A DNA stretch of 64,000 nt from Kitasatospora aureofaciens (GCF_001188955.3 NZ_JPRF03000032.1:248001-312000), one strand, 5' to 3'. Counted from the stretch's first letter, positions 43,486 to 52,956 are shown. Notes: generated by a model from the sequence alone, not told the origin. Numbers and translations: made by a program.

Positions 43486-45872
43486 GTGCGATGAGCAAGG
43501 TGGTCCGGGCGGGAGTCGGCCGCAAGCGGGTGCAGACCCTGGTCATGGTGCTCACCACGATGATGTCGGTGACGGCGTGCATCCTCGCTCTCGGGCTGCT
43601 GGTCGCCGCCCAGGGCCCGTACGAACGCTCCTTCACCGACCAGCACGGCGCGCACCTCAACGTGGTGTACGACCAGAGCAAGGTGAGCCCCGCACAGCTC
43701 GCCGCGGCCGCGCACGCGCCCGGCGTCACGGCCTCGGCCGGTCCCCTGCCAGCCGTGATGGTCCAGCCGCGCTCGGGCCCGGAGACCACGCTGCCGCCGG
43801 CCGGCAGCCCGCTGCCGTCGATGACGCTGGTCGGCCGCGCCCAGCACGGCCCGATGGACGACCTGCGGATCACCAAGGGCCGCTGGATCGCGAGCCCCGG
43901 CGAGGTGGTGTTCCTGGACGGGCACTCCCCGCTGGCCGTCGGCGACAGCATGGAGCTCCCCGACCTGCCCGGGCACCCGACGCTCAAGGTCGTCGGCCTG
44001 GCCACCTCCGTCTCCTGGAGCGCGGACGGCTGGGTCGCCCCCGAGCAGGTGGCCGGGCTGACCGCGCCGGGCACCACGCCCGCCGCCCAGTACCTCTACC
44101 GCTTCGCCCACGCCGGCAGCGACGCCGAGATGGAAGCCGACCACGCGGCGATCGCCGCTGCGGTGCCGAACGGTGCGATCACCAAGGCGACCACCTACCG
44201 GCCCGTCAGGGAGGAGGCCAACCGCACGGCCTCGACCTTCGTCCCGTTCGTCACGGCCTTCGGGGTGCTCGGACTGGCCATGTCGGTGCTGATCATCGGC
44301 GTCGTGGTCAGCGGTGCGGTGAGCGCCGCCACCCGGCGGATCGGCATCCTCAAGTCCCTGGGCTTCACCCCCGCCCAGGTGGCGCGCGCCTACGTAGGCC
44401 AGGCGCTGATCCCCGCCGGGATCGGCACCGCGCTGGGTGTTCTCGGGGGCAACCTGCTGTCCGTACCCGTGCTCGGGATCGCCCACAAGGCGCTGCGGGG
44501 CGGTCTGCTCGGCATCCCGATCTGGGTGGACGTGGTGGTCGCGGTGGCGGCCCTGGGCGCGGTGGTCGGCACGGCGCTGGTGCCGGCGCTGCGGGCCGGA
44601 CGGCTGCGCACGGTGGAGGCGCTCGCGGTCGGCCGGACGGCGCCCGGGGCCAAGCGGGCGGCCGCCGGGGGAGCGGCGGGGCGGGCCGGAGCGGCGGGCC
44701 TGATGTCCCGGGTGCAGGACCTGATCGGCCGGCTGCCGGTGCCGCGCGCACTCAGCCTCGGGCTGGCGTCCCCGCTGAACCGCCCGGGCCGCTCGGCCAC
44801 CACCGCCGCCGCGGTGGTGCTCGGGACGGTCGGGGTCACCCTGTGCGTCGGTCTGACGCTCTCCCTGAGCTCCCTCCAGGGCGGGCTGGAGGCCGACCGC
44901 ACGGGCAAGGTCGTGGTCCAGGCCCCGTTCGACGGTTCCAAGCCCGTCGACCACGTGGACGAGGCGGCCGTGGTGAAGGCGATCGAGTCCCGCCCCGGCA
45001 CCAAGGCCTGGTACAGCAGCGTGCCGGTCGCGGCCACCGTGGCCGGGAACACCGGACGCACCGAGGTGGTCGCATTCGCTGGCGACGCCTCGTGGAGCGG
45101 CTTCCAACTGGTCTCGGGCCGCTGGTTCCACGGCCCCGGTGAGGTGACGGTCAGCGCGGCCTTCCTTCGGACCGACCAGAAGAAGGTCGGTGACACCGTC
45201 ACCCTCACCGACCACGGGCGCAACACCCCGGCGAAGATCATCGGCGAGGTCCTGACCACCCAGGACGTGGTGTTCACGGACCGGTCCTCGCTGGAGCCGC
45301 TCGGCGGTGCGATCCACGCCGAGGCGATCTCGTTCCACATCGACCTGACCCCGGGGGCCGACGTGAAGGCCTACGCGGACGGGTTGGACCCGGCCGTGTC
45401 GCCGATGGGCCTGAGCGCCGACCCGGGCGAGGCGCACATCAACATCGTGGTGCTGGCGATGAACACCCTGGCGGGCACACTCACACTGCTGCTCTCCGTG
45501 GTGGCCGGCCTCGGGGTGCTCAACACGGTGCTGCTGGACACCCGGGAACGGGTGCACGACCTCGGGGTGCTCAAGGCACTCGGGATGTCGCCCCGGCAGA
45601 CCACCGGGATGGTCCTCACCTCGGTCTGCGGCAGCGGACTGCTGGCCGGGTTGGTCGGGGTCCCGATCGGGGTCGTGGTGCACCACCTGGTGATGCCCGC
45701 AATGGCCAACGCCGCCGGGATCGATGTGCCGGACGTGGACCTCACCGTGTTCGCCCCATCGGTGGTGGGGCCCCTGATACTCGGCGGCCTGGTGCTGGCC
45801 CTGGTCGGGGCCCTGCTGCCGGCCACCTGGGCCGCCCGCACCCGGACGGTCACCGCGCTGCGGACCGAGTGA
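43482..45872 (+). CDS. FtsX-family ABC transporter permease
   Basis: 796 residues; the start ATG overlaps the ATPase stop. Same plan as 3655-5967: N-terminal helix (TLVMVLTTMMSVTACILAL), MacB-like extracytoplasmic domain, three helices, a second such unit. The motif GILKSLGFTPAQVA recurs as GVLKALGMSPRQTT. With the kinase and regulator it forms a complete sense-and-export module. Followed by a bidirectional hairpin. Confidence 0.93.
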   Translation: MSAMSKVVRAGVGRKRVQTLVMVLTTMMSVTACILALGLLVAAQGPYERSFTDQHGAHLNVVYDQSKVSPAQLAAAAHAPGVTASAGPLPAVMVQPRSGPETTLPPAGSPLPSMTLVGRAQHGPMDDLRITKGRWIASPGEVVFLDGHSPLAVGDSMELPDLPGHPTLKVVGLATSVSWSADGWVAPEQVAGLTAPGTTPAAQYLYRFAHAGSDAEMEADHAAIAAAVPNGAITKATTYRPVREEANRTASTFVPFVTAFGVLGLAMSVLIIGVVVSGAVSAATRRIGILKSLGFTPAQVARAYVGQALIPAGIGTALGVLGGNLLSVPVLGIAHKALRGGLLGIPIWVDVVVAVAALGAVVGTALVPALRAGRLRTVEALAVGRTAPGAKRAAAGGAAGRAGAAGLMSRVQDLIGRLPVPRALSLGLASPLNRPGRSATTAAAVVLGTVGVTLCVGLTLSLSSLQGGLEADRTGKVVVQAPFDGSKPVDHVDEAAVVKAIESRPGTKAWYSSVPVAATVAGNTGRTEVVAFAGDASWSGFQLVSGRWFHGPGEVTVSAAFLRTDQKKVGDTVTLTDHGRNTPAKIIGEVLTTQDVVFTDRSSLEPLGGAIHAEAISFHIDLTPGADVKAYADGLDPAVSPMGLSADPGEAHINIVVLAMNTLAGTLTLLLSVVAGLGVLNTVLLDTRERVHDLGVLKALGMSPRQTTGMVLTSVCGSGLLAGLVGVPIGVVVHHLVMPAMANAAGIDVPDVDLTVFAPSVVGPLILGGLVLALVGALLPATWAARTRTVTALRTE

Positions 45873-45954
45873 CGGCAGGGGCGGCACGGACGGCCCGGGA
45901 CGCCGGGGATGGCCGGGACGGTAGCGCCGGTAGCGACGGCAGCAACCGCGGGGG

Positions 45955-46015
45955 AGCGGCTCCGGTCACCCGGTGGGCTGACCGCCGGGCGATCGGCCGG
46001 AGGGCGGGAGCCGCT
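45955..46015. terminator. inverted repeat between convergent genes
   Basis: AGCGGCTCC (45955-45963) and GGAGCCGCT (46007-46015), extended by GGGG/CCCC with a bulge, loop of about 43 nt. Weaker than other terminators here; the rest of the 201-bp gap is G/C-rich with no gene. Confidence 0.5.
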
Positions 46016-46073
46016 TCCCCGGGCCCGCCCCCCTACCCGCACCGCCCGCCCGCCGGCCGCGCCCCCGCCCGGC

Positions 46074-46835
46074 TCAGGAGAGCCGTGCCGCCGCGTACGC
46101 CTCCATGGCGGCGCGCTGGTAGCCGGCCAGCCCCGCGGCGATGGCCTCGTACGCGGCGCTCCACTGCTCGTTATCCGTGCACGAGCGCGCGATGGCGAGG
46201 TAGTCCGCCACGGCGACCGTCCGGAGCCCGCTGAGCAGTTGATACTCCTCGTCGATCATGTGCTGCACGGGCTCGGCGTCGGCCGGGTGGCCGGCCGCCA
46301 TCAGCTCCGCCAGTCGGACCATCCGCGCGGTCCGCTCGCGTTGGCCGGCCTCGATCTCGGCCGGGGTCATCGCGGCGGTCGCGCGCCGGGTCGCCTCGGC
46401 GTGCTCGGGGAAGTCGCGCAGGCTGGCGTCGACATCGGCGGGCTGGATGCCCTCGAAGAGGTTCTCGGGTCGGTTGATGCTGGTCATGGGCGTGCCATCC
46501 TTCCGGGAGCGTTCCAGGTCGGCGATCGTGCGCGAGACGGTGGTGGCCAGGGCGTCGAGCCGGTCGCGCTCGACGACCAGTCGGCGGTGGTGGCTCCGCA
46601 GGGACTCCAGTTCGTCCACCTGGTCGCCGATGATCCGGGCGATCTCGGCGAGCCCCACACCCAGTGCCCGCAGCACGAGGATCTGCTGCAGCTGCAGCAA
46701 CTGCCGTTCCTCGTAGTAGCGGTGGCTGTTGGAGCCGATCCAGGCCGGAGGCAGCAGCCCAATCTCGTCGTAGTGCCGCAGGGTCCGGGCGGTCACGCCC
46801 GACATCCGGGCGACCTCCGCGATCGGCCAGGCCAT
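46074..46835 (-). CDS. TipA-like MerR regulator with TipAS antibiotic-binding domain
   Basis: 253 residues from ATG 46835 (GGAG site), the same length as TipAL. MerR DNA-binding part (about 1-75: IAEVARMSGVTARTLRHYDE, HRYY), long coiled coil (about 76-112), and a TipAS-like domain (about 117-253) of four helices. In the known TipA system the C-terminal domain binds thiopeptide antibiotics covalently and an internal start gives a shorter drug-sequestering form. Here M117 (46487), preceded by GGAAGGA at about 10 nt, could do the same and give 137 residues. Homology to TipAS is by helical pattern, not a strong identity. Confidence 0.85.
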   Translation of the reverse strand: MAWPIAEVARMSGVTARTLRHYDEIGLLPPAWIGSNSHRYYEERQLLQLQQILVLRALGVGLAEIARIIGDQVDELESLRSHHRRLVVERDRLDALATTVSRTIADLERSRKDGTPMTSINRPENLFEGIQPADVDASLRDFPEHAEATRRATAAMTPAEIEAGQRERTARMVRLAELMAAGHPADAEPVQHMIDEEYQLLSGLRTVAVADYLAIARSCTDNEQWSAAYEAIAAGLAGYQRAAMEAYAAARLS

Positions 46836-46939
46836 TGCCGTCTCCTCACTCGAGTCCTGCGCTTCCACGCGCTCGGTCCCACGTCCATCGACGTGCACGT
46901 TCGGTCGGACCGGGGCCGGTTCCTCCGGCCCTGGTCATG

Positions 46940-46970
46940 ACCGTAGGAGCTGCCGCTGCGGAAGCTTCAA
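46940..46970 (-). promoter_or_regulatory. MerR-type promoter with 19-nt spacer
   Basis: Minus strand: TTGAAG (46965-46970), 19-nt spacer, TACGGT (46940-46945). The spacer overlaps the near-palindrome AGCTGCCGCTGCGGAAGCT (46948-46966), 8 of 9 positions matching. This is the geometry of promoters twisted into activity by MerR proteins; it drives the TipA-like gene, 105 nt downstream. Confidence 0.75.
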
Positions 46971-46992
46971 GTCGACCGCCGCGCCGAGCCGG

Positions 46993-47913
46993 TCACGGCA
47001 CCGACCCCCTGCCTCCCGCAGCCTCGGCCGCCGAGCGGAGCGCCTCCACCATGGCCCCGAGCACCGGTTGCCCCCAGGCCCCCTCCCGTACGGCGGCGTG
47101 CAGCGCACGGACCGGTTCCGGACCGCGCACCCGGTGCACCGTGACGCCGGGGTGCCGCTGGGTCAGGCCCAGTTCGGGCAGCAGCGAAACCCCCAGCCCC
47201 GCCGCGACGAACCCCTGTGCGGTCAGGTAGTCCGCGCCGTCCACCGTGACCGCCGGACGGAATCCGGCCGCCTCGCAGGCGTCGTGCACGAGGCTCCGGC
47301 AGGGCCCGGGCGGTTCGGCGCCCACCCAGGGCTCCTCGGCCAGCTCGGTCAGGTCCAGGACACGCCGTGCGGCCAGCCGGTGCCCCCGGGGCAGTACGGC
47401 GCGGTACGGATCGTCGTGCAGGTGAACCAGTCGCAGGCCGGCCGGGGCCTCGTCGGCCCAGAACACCACGGCCAGGTCGGCCCGGCCGTCCCGCACGTCG
47501 GTGAGCTGGTCCGTCGGTTCGGTCAGGCCCAGGTCGAGCCGCACGCCCGGGTGCTTCCGGCGGAAGGCGGCCACGGCCGGGGCCACCAGGGTGGCCCCGG
47601 CCGTGGCGAAGTAGCGGACGGTCAGGCTGCCGCTGCGCCCGGCTCGCAGGTCGGCCAGCGCCGCACCGGCCTCCGCGACCTGCCGGTCGATGGCCGCCGC
47701 GTGCCCGGCGAGCAGCAGCCCGGCTGCGGTCGGCCGTACGCCCCGCCCGATCCGCTCCAGCAGGGCCGTCCCCGTCTCCCGCTCCAGCGTGGTCACCTGC
47801 TGGCTGACGGCGGACGGGGTGTAGCCGAGCGCGGCGGCGGCAGCGCTCACCGAGCCGTGGTCGACCACGGCGCGCAGCACCTGCATCCGGCGGATGTCGA
47901 GCGAGGCGTTCAT
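46993..47913 (-). CDS. LysR-family regulator
   Basis: 306 residues. N-terminal HTH (about 7-65: MQVLRAVVDHGSVSAAAAAL, TPSAVSQQVTTLE) and a periplasmic-binding-protein-like effector domain (about 95-300). ATG start. Divergent from the EamA exporter at 48019; LysR proteins typically activate such neighbours when they sense the exported compound. Effector unknown. Confidence 0.92.
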   Translation of the reverse strand: MNASLDIRRMQVLRAVVDHGSVSAAAAALGYTPSAVSQQVTTLERETGTALLERIGRGVRPTAAGLLLAGHAAAIDRQVAEAGAALADLRAGRSGSLTVRYFATAGATLVAPAVAAFRRKHPGVRLDLGLTEPTDQLTDVRDGRADLAVVFWADEAPAGLRLVHLHDDPYRAVLPRGHRLAARRVLDLTELAEEPWVGAEPPGPCRSLVHDACEAAGFRPAVTVDGADYLTAQGFVAAGLGVSLLPELGLTQRHPGVTVHRVRGPEPVRALHAAVREGAWGQPVLGAMVEALRSAAEAAGGRGSVP

Positions 47914-47923
47914 GTAGCTCAGC

Positions 47924-47937
47924 TTAAGTATTCTGAA
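47924..47937. promoter_or_regulatory. candidate LysR site
   Basis: TTAAGTATTCTGAA, imperfect palindrome in an AT-rich stretch 11 bp upstream of the LysR start. Fits the T-N11-A pattern. Confidence 0.4.
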
Positions 47938-48018
47938 GAAATTTTCGCTTGTGCTATGTGATCATCCGGCGCGATCGTCGTCCGACACCTCGTTCATCAA
48001 CCAACCGGAAGGCACCCC

Positions 48019-48939
48019 GTGCTGCGGACGGCCGTCCTCGCCCTGTTCTGGGGCTCGGGCTTCCTCTGGATCAGGATCGCGCTGCAACACGGGCTCACCC
48101 CGGTGCAGATCACCGTGTTGCGGGCCGCCCTCGGCGCCGCCGTCCTGCTGCTGCTCGCCTGCTCCGCCCGGCAACGCCTCCCGCGCGGCGGCGCCCTCTG
48201 GCGGCGGCTCGCCGTGGCGGCGTTCTTCTGCAACGCCCTGCCGTTCCTGCTCACGGCGTACGGCGAACGCAGCGTCGGCTCCGGCACGGCCGGAGTGCTG
48301 CATGCGACCACCCCGCTCTGGTCCTTGCTGATAGGCCTCGCCCTCGGCACCGACCGAACGACCGGCACCGACCGAACGACCCCGCTGCGCCTCACCGGCC
48401 TGCTGCTCGGCTTCGCCGGAGTGCTGCTGATCCTCGCCCCCTGGCGCGAGAGCGGCGGCATCAGCACCCCCGGGGCGCTCGCCCTGCTGGGCGCGGCCGC
48501 GAGCTACGCGGTCGCCTTCGCCCACATGGCCCGGGCACTCGCCGGGACGGGCACCGCCCCGCTCGCCCTCTCCGCCGCCCAGCTCACCGCCGCCGCCGGG
48601 TTGAGCGCGGTAGCCCTGCCCGCGGGCGGCCCGCTGAACCCGTTCAGCGGCTTCAGCGGCGCCGATCCGGTCGGCCTGGCCGCCGTGACCGTCCTCGGCG
48701 TCGCCTGCACCGGACTCACCTTCCACCTCAACTACCGCCTGATCGCCACCGAAGGCCCCACCAGTGCTGCCGCCGTCGGCTACCTGCTGCCCGTCGTCTC
48801 CACCGTGCTCGGCGCACTGGTCCTCGGCGAGCGGCTGACCGTACGGGCGGTCGCCGGGACGGCCGTCGTCCTCGCCGGAGTGTTCCTGGTGAAGCACCGG
48901 CCGAAGCCCCGCACCGTCGTTCCGCTGCTCACCGACTGA
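48019..48939 (+). CDS. EamA/DMT-family exporter
   Basis: 306 residues with ten membrane segments in two EamA repeats (about 5-140 and 150-290; ALFWGSGFLWIRIALQHG opens the first, VGYLLPVVSTVLGALVLGE the second). A low-complexity stretch (TDRTTGTDRTTP) links them. GTG start. Efflux of amino acids, metabolites or drugs is typical; here probably what the divergent LysR senses. The next gene starts 9 bp downstream. Confidence 0.9.
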   Translation: MLRTAVLALFWGSGFLWIRIALQHGLTPVQITVLRAALGAAVLLLLACSARQRLPRGGALWRRLAVAAFFCNALPFLLTAYGERSVGSGTAGVLHATTPLWSLLIGLALGTDRTTGTDRTTPLRLTGLLLGFAGVLLILAPWRESGGISTPGALALLGAAASYAVAFAHMARALAGTGTAPLALSAAQLTAAAGLSAVALPAGGPLNPFSGFSGADPVGLAAVTVLGVACTGLTFHLNYRLIATEGPTSAAAVGYLLPVVSTVLGALVLGERLTVRAVAGTAVVLAGVFLVKHRPKPRTVVPLLTD

Positions 48940-48947
48940 AACGGACC

Positions 48948-50381
48948 ATGCGCCCCGACTCCCTCTGGCGGATCCCGGACTTCCGCGTCCTCTTCGCCGC
49001 GACCGCCCTCACCCAACTCGGTACCAACGTCGGCTACGTGGCGGTCCCCCTGGTGGCCGTTGCCGCGCTCGGCGCGGGCCCCGGGCAGGCCGGCCTGCTC
49101 GCCACCCTGAGCACCCTCGCCTTCCTGCTCATCGGTCTGCCCGCCGGTGCCTGGGTCGACCGGATGCGCCACCGCCGCGTCCTGGTCGTCGCGGACCTGG
49201 TGAAGGCCGTGCTCTACGCCTCCGTCCCGCTCGCCTGGTGGTTCGGCGGCCTCAGCCTCGGGCAGCTGTACGCGGTCGCGCTGCTCACCGGTGGCGCCAC
49301 GGTGTTCTTCGACGTGGGTGCGCAGAGCGTGCTGCCCGGGCTGGTCGGTCGCCGGCACCTGGTGGACGCGAACGCCGCCGTGGTCGGCCTGATGGCGATC
49401 GGCAACGTCGCCGGACGCGGCGCGGGCGGGATCCTGGTCCAACTGCTCACCGCACCGCTGGCGATCGCCGTGACCGCACTCAGCCACCTCGGCTCGGCGC
49501 TGCGGCTCACCGCGCTGCGCCGCACCACCACCCCCGCGACCACCACCCCCGCGACCCCTACCGCAGCCCCCACCCCCGCGACCCCAGTCCCCACGGCCCC
49601 CACCCCCATGGCGCCCACCCCCGGCCTCGGCGCACAGATCACCGAAGGCCTGCGACATGTCCTCGGCGCCCCGGAACTGCGGGCACTGGCCGTCACCGCC
49701 GCCCTCAACAACCTCGGGTCGCAGCTGTTCAACACCCTCCTCCCGGTCCTCTTCGTACGGGAACTGCACCTACCGGCAGGGGCGTTGGGCCTGTTCTGGG
49801 CGGTCGGCGGGGTCGGCATCCTGCTCGGCTCGCGCTGCGCCCGCCCGATCTGCGCCCGACTCGGCGACGGCCGCACCCTCGCGCTGGCGGGCCTGTGCCT
49901 GGCGCCCGCCGGGCTGCTGGTGCCGCTGATCGGTGACGGGCCGCGGCTGCTCCTGGCCGGGGCCGGCTGGCTGCTGGTCTCGCTGAAGACCGGCATGGAC
50001 AACGTGCTCGGGGTGAGCCTGCGCCAACGGATGACCCCGGACCCGCTGCTCGGCCGGATGAACGCCACCTTCCGGTTCCTGCTCTTCGGCGCGCTCGCGG
50101 TCGGCTCCGCGATCTCCGGGCTGCTCGGCGAACTGTTCGGCACGCACGCCACGCTCTGGCTCGGCGGGGCGGTGCTCGCGACCGCCTTCCTGCCGGTCTA
50201 CCTGTCCCCGCTGCGCACCCGCCGCCGACCGCCCGTGGCACCGCCCGTGGCACCGCCCGGAGTACTGCCCGGGGCACCGCCCGCGGTGGACGCGGCTACC
50301 AGCCCGGGCCGGCGCCGTGCCCCGGCTGCCAGTCCAGTCCCGGGTTCGGGCGCGGACGAAGGGTGCGCACCAGCGAGGTGA
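48948..50381 (+). CDS. MFS transporter, MFS_3-like
   Basis: 477 residues from ATG 48948, about 12 membrane helices, with GAWVDRMRHRRVLVVADL after helix 2-3, the MFS motif A. A Pro/Thr-rich cytoplasmic loop (TTPATTTPATPTAAP) lies in mid-chain between the two halves. Proton-driven drug or siderophore-type exporter. Co-transcribed with the EamA gene. The tail (VAPPVAPPGVLPGAPP) is low complexity and overlaps the 3' end of the gene on the opposite strand by 86 bp. Confidence 0.87.
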   Translation: MRPDSLWRIPDFRVLFAATALTQLGTNVGYVAVPLVAVAALGAGPGQAGLLATLSTLAFLLIGLPAGAWVDRMRHRRVLVVADLVKAVLYASVPLAWWFGGLSLGQLYAVALLTGGATVFFDVGAQSVLPGLVGRRHLVDANAAVVGLMAIGNVAGRGAGGILVQLLTAPLAIAVTALSHLGSALRLTALRRTTTPATTTPATPTAAPTPATPVPTAPTPMAPTPGLGAQITEGLRHVLGAPELRALAVTAALNNLGSQLFNTLLPVLFVRELHLPAGALGLFWAVGGVGILLGSRCARPICARLGDGRTLALAGLCLAPAGLLVPLIGDGPRLLLAGAGWLLVSLKTGMDNVLGVSLRQRMTPDPLLGRMNATFRFLLFGALAVGSAISGLLGELFGTHATLWLGGAVLATAFLPVYLSPLRTRRRPPVAPPVAPPGVLPGAPPAVDAATSPGRRRAPAASPVPGSGADEGCAPAR

Positions 50382-50676
50382 CCGCCGAGACCACCACGGT
50401 CAGCAGCACGTAGAACAGCAGCAGCGCCCAGAACGGCGTGGTGGACAGGCTCCGGTGCTCGAACCGGCACCAGGCGTCCGGCGGAAGCCAGGACGCACCC
50501 GTCTCCAGCAGCCGCCCACCGCCCGAGACCAGGCCGCGCTCGCAGCGGTCCCCGTAGTCCAGCGACCGTACGTACAGCAGGGCGTACAGGGCGCCCGCCG
50601 AGGCGAGGGAGAGCGCGGCGCTGATGCCGAGGAGCACCGTCCGTCTTCGCCCGGCCGCCGTACGGATGTTCGTCAC
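50296..50676 (-). CDS. small two-helix membrane protein
   Basis: 126 residues from GTG 50676 (a TTG at 50697 would add 7). Two membrane segments (about 14-37 and 80-102) flank an extracytoplasmic loop with two Cys (CERG, WCRFEH). C-terminus RPRPNPGLDWQPGHG is soluble. Family not recognised. Its last 86 bp are antisense to the MFS gene. Confidence 0.6.
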   Translation of the reverse strand: MTNIRTAAGRRRTVLLGISAALSLASAGALYALLYVRSLDYGDRCERGLVSGGGRLLETGASWLPPDAWCRFEHRSLSTTPFWALLLFYVLLTVVVSAVTSLVRTLRPRPNPGLDWQPGHGAGPGW

Positions 50677-50808
50677 CGAGGCAGCGTACCGGCGCAACGG
50701 CCCGGCCGGCCCGGATCACGGCCCGGCCGGCGCGGATCACGGTCCGGCTGGTCCAGCCGGCCCGGATCACGGCCGCCCGGCCCGGCACCGTACGCACCTC
50801 GCAGCGGC

Positions 50809-51996
50809 TCACCCGAGCAGCCCGCCCAGGTGTCCGTCCTCGGCGAGCAGCCGCCAGGAGCGGCCCGGTGAGGCGAAGGCCTCCGGGTCGACACCCTCGA
50901 CCAGCCGGTCCACCACGGTGCTCAGCAGCGACTGCGGGTCGAACACCGCCCAGGTGTCCCGGCCCCGGCCGTGCTCCCAGCGCTCCCACTCGGCGCGCAG
51001 CCGCTCGTACGTCCACAGCGCGTAGAGCAGGGCGGACAAGTCGCGGTTGAGGTAGGCCTCGGGCTGGCCGTCGTCGTACCAGTCCGGCAGTTCGAGCCGG
51101 CCGGTGGCGCCGTCCAGGGCGATCGTGAGGTCGGTCGGCCAGTCCCCGAGTGCGAGGAAGTCCCGCTGGTACGGGCGCTCCTCCTCGCCGTCGAAGTACT
51201 CGGGGTACGCCTCCGCCATGGTGACCAGCGGCTCCGCGCACACCCCGAACATCGCCCCGCCGAGCGGCAGCCCGACCTCGGTGAGCAGCCGCCGGGTCGG
51301 TTCGTGCGCCAGGGCGGCGGGCAGCCCTTCCGGCCGGAACCGGTGCACCAGGCCCGCCCCGCCGTCCTCGTCGGTGAGCGCCGCGAGCTCGGCCACCAGC
51401 TCCGGGCCGACCTCGTACGCGGGCCCGTCAGGGCCGCCGGGCAGCGCACCCCAGCCCAGTGCCCGCACCAGCAGTGCCGTCCCCCAGTGCGCGGGCGGGG
51501 CGTCGCCCCCGAACAGCCGGGGGTCGATCTGCCGCAGCCGCCGCTCGGCCCCGGCCATCACCTGGGCCACCACCGTGGGCCCGCGCCGCCCGTCCAGCGC
51601 CTCCGGCCGCCGGGCCGCCTCGCCCACCGCCTCGATCTCCCGCACCAGTGCGGCCAGCGCGATCAGGTCGGAGGCCAGCCGGTCCCGCCGGGGGCCACCG
51701 TTGCCCAGGCACACCTCGCCGGTGGTCCCGTCCAGCAGCACCAGGTCACCGACGGCGGCGAAGGGCGTGCAGTAGTCCGTCTCCCCGAGGACGAACAGCC
51801 GCTCCGCCCCGCTGGTCGGGAAGGCCCTCAGCGGCCCGGCGTCGAGCGCCCCGAAGTCCAGGAACGCCCCGGTCGTGGGCAGCCCCTCCCGCACCAGGAA
51901 CTCCCGGCTCCCCTCGTGCACCACCCCGCCCGGAACCCCGGACACCCGCACACACCCCACTGCCCCCGCCCTTCCCCGCTCCGCCCCCTGACCCAC
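50809..51996 (-). CDS. tandem SUKH-4-like immunity-type protein
   Basis: 395 residues (upper-bound start GTG 51996; GTG starts 30-90 nt downstream are also possible). Two copies of a SUKH-4-like domain: about 30-125 (EFLVREGLPTTGAFLDFG... FAAVGDLVLLDGTTGEVCL) and about 230-345 (RRLLTEVGLPLGGAMFGV... ALDGATGRLELPDWY). The SUKH superfamily includes immunity proteins against polymorphic and contact-dependent toxins. No toxin gene is adjacent, so this is an orphan or an antitoxin for a distant system. Confidence 0.75.
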   Translation of the reverse strand: MGQGAERGRAGAVGCVRVSGVPGGVVHEGSREFLVREGLPTTGAFLDFGALDAGPLRAFPTSGAERLFVLGETDYCTPFAAVGDLVLLDGTTGEVCLGNGGPRRDRLASDLIALAALVREIEAVGEAARRPEALDGRRGPTVVAQVMAGAERRLRQIDPRLFGGDAPPAHWGTALLVRALGWGALPGGPDGPAYEVGPELVAELAALTDEDGGAGLVHRFRPEGLPAALAHEPTRRLLTEVGLPLGGAMFGVCAEPLVTMAEAYPEYFDGEEERPYQRDFLALGDWPTDLTIALDGATGRLELPDWYDDGQPEAYLNRDLSALLYALWTYERLRAEWERWEHGRGRDTWAVFDPQSLLSTVVDRLVEGVDPEAFASPGRSWRLLAEDGHLGGLLG

Positions 51997-52362
51997 CCGA
52001 CCCTAGCGGGCCGACCCGACACCGCCACGGGCGGTTTCGTCGTCCGTCAGCGGTCGGGCAGGGGGCCGACAGGGCGGTAGAGGGCGGTGGCGACGGTGGG
52101 CAGGAGGTGACGTCCGGGCAGTAGCCGGTGGAGAGGTTGCTGACCCTCTCGACCTCCCAGCCCCCGCCGACGGCTCCGCCGCCTCCCGACCGCCGGAGTC
52201 CGATCTCCCCGGCACTCAGCACCAACTCTCCGCCTGCGCGGGCCACATGTTCGCTGCGGCGCGGAGCGAGCCGCAGGGCCCCGCCCAGGTCTGCCCACCA
52301 CCTCACCACCTCACCAGCCCACCACCTCACCGCCCCATGGATCCCCGCACGGCGCCCCGCGA
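51997..52362. other. 366-bp gap without a supported gene
   Basis: GC-rich with a CACCACCTC-like low-complexity run (about 52298-52340). Open frames exist on both strands but have no recognisable domain, no good ribosome site and composition typical of noncoding GC-rich DNA. I see no operator or hairpin that I would defend. Confidence 0.5.
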
Positions 52363-52956
52363 TCAGGCGAGTCCGCCGGCCTGTCGGGCAGCCTGTTCCA
52401 CGCGGTCGTGGTGGGCCTGCCACCAGGCGGTGTCGCCGGGGGCCGTGTTGGGGCCGTGGGAGCGCTGGCCGGTGGCGCCGTCGATGAGTTCGCGGACCAG
52501 ATCGGCGTGGCCGACGTGGCGGTGGGTCTCGGCGATCACGTGGACGAGCACCCGGTGCAGGGTCTGCTTCGGGCGGCCGCCGAAGGGGAGTTGGCCGATC
52601 GCGTCCAGTGGCAGCGCCTCGATGGTGGCGTCCGAGTGCGCCCAGACCCGGCGGTAGCGTCCGAGGATCTCCTCGGTGCTCTCGTCCGCCCGGGCCCACA
52701 GGTCGGCGTTCGGCTCTGCGGTGCCGATGATCCACAGGGGGGTCGGTTCGGGGAAGGGGCGCCCGAAGGTCTCGCCGAGGTAGAGCGCCTCGGCCCCGGT
52801 GACGTGCTTGATCAGCCCCAGCAGGTTGGTTCCGGTGGGGGTGAGCGGTCGACGGAGGTCGTACTCGGAGAGGCCTTCCAGCTTCCACATCAGGGCGTCG
52901 CGGGCATCCTGGACGTAGATCAGCAGGTCGTTCTTGTCGTCTGTGTTCACCGTCAT
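52363..52956 (-). CDS. DinB-family protein (DUF664)
   Basis: 197 residues, four-helix bundle with metal-ligand His spread along it: LIKHVTGAE, HVIAETHRHVGHAD. Such DinB/YfiT-like proteins often bind Zn or Ni and serve as thiol-dependent transferases or stress proteins; precise role unknown. ATG start. Confidence 0.87.
   Translation of the reverse strand: MTVNTDDKNDLLIYVQDARDALMWKLEGLSEYDLRRPLTPTGTNLLGLIKHVTGAEALYLGETFGRPFPEPTPLWIIGTAEPNADLWARADESTEEILGRYRRVWAHSDATIEALPLDAIGQLPFGGRPKQTLHRVLVHVIAETHRHVGHADLVRELIDGATGQRSHGPNTAPGDTAWWQAHHDRVEQAARQAGGLA

Noticed and set aside
41268..45887. Minus-strand open frame of over 1,500 codons
   Set aside because: It is antisense to two clear ABC genes and has a Gly/Arg/His-rich composition with no domain; a mirror of the real codon bias.
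52298..52340. CACCACCTC-type repeats as a possible CRISPR or repeat array
   Set aside because: Units are short, irregular and have no spacers; simple low-complexity DNA.
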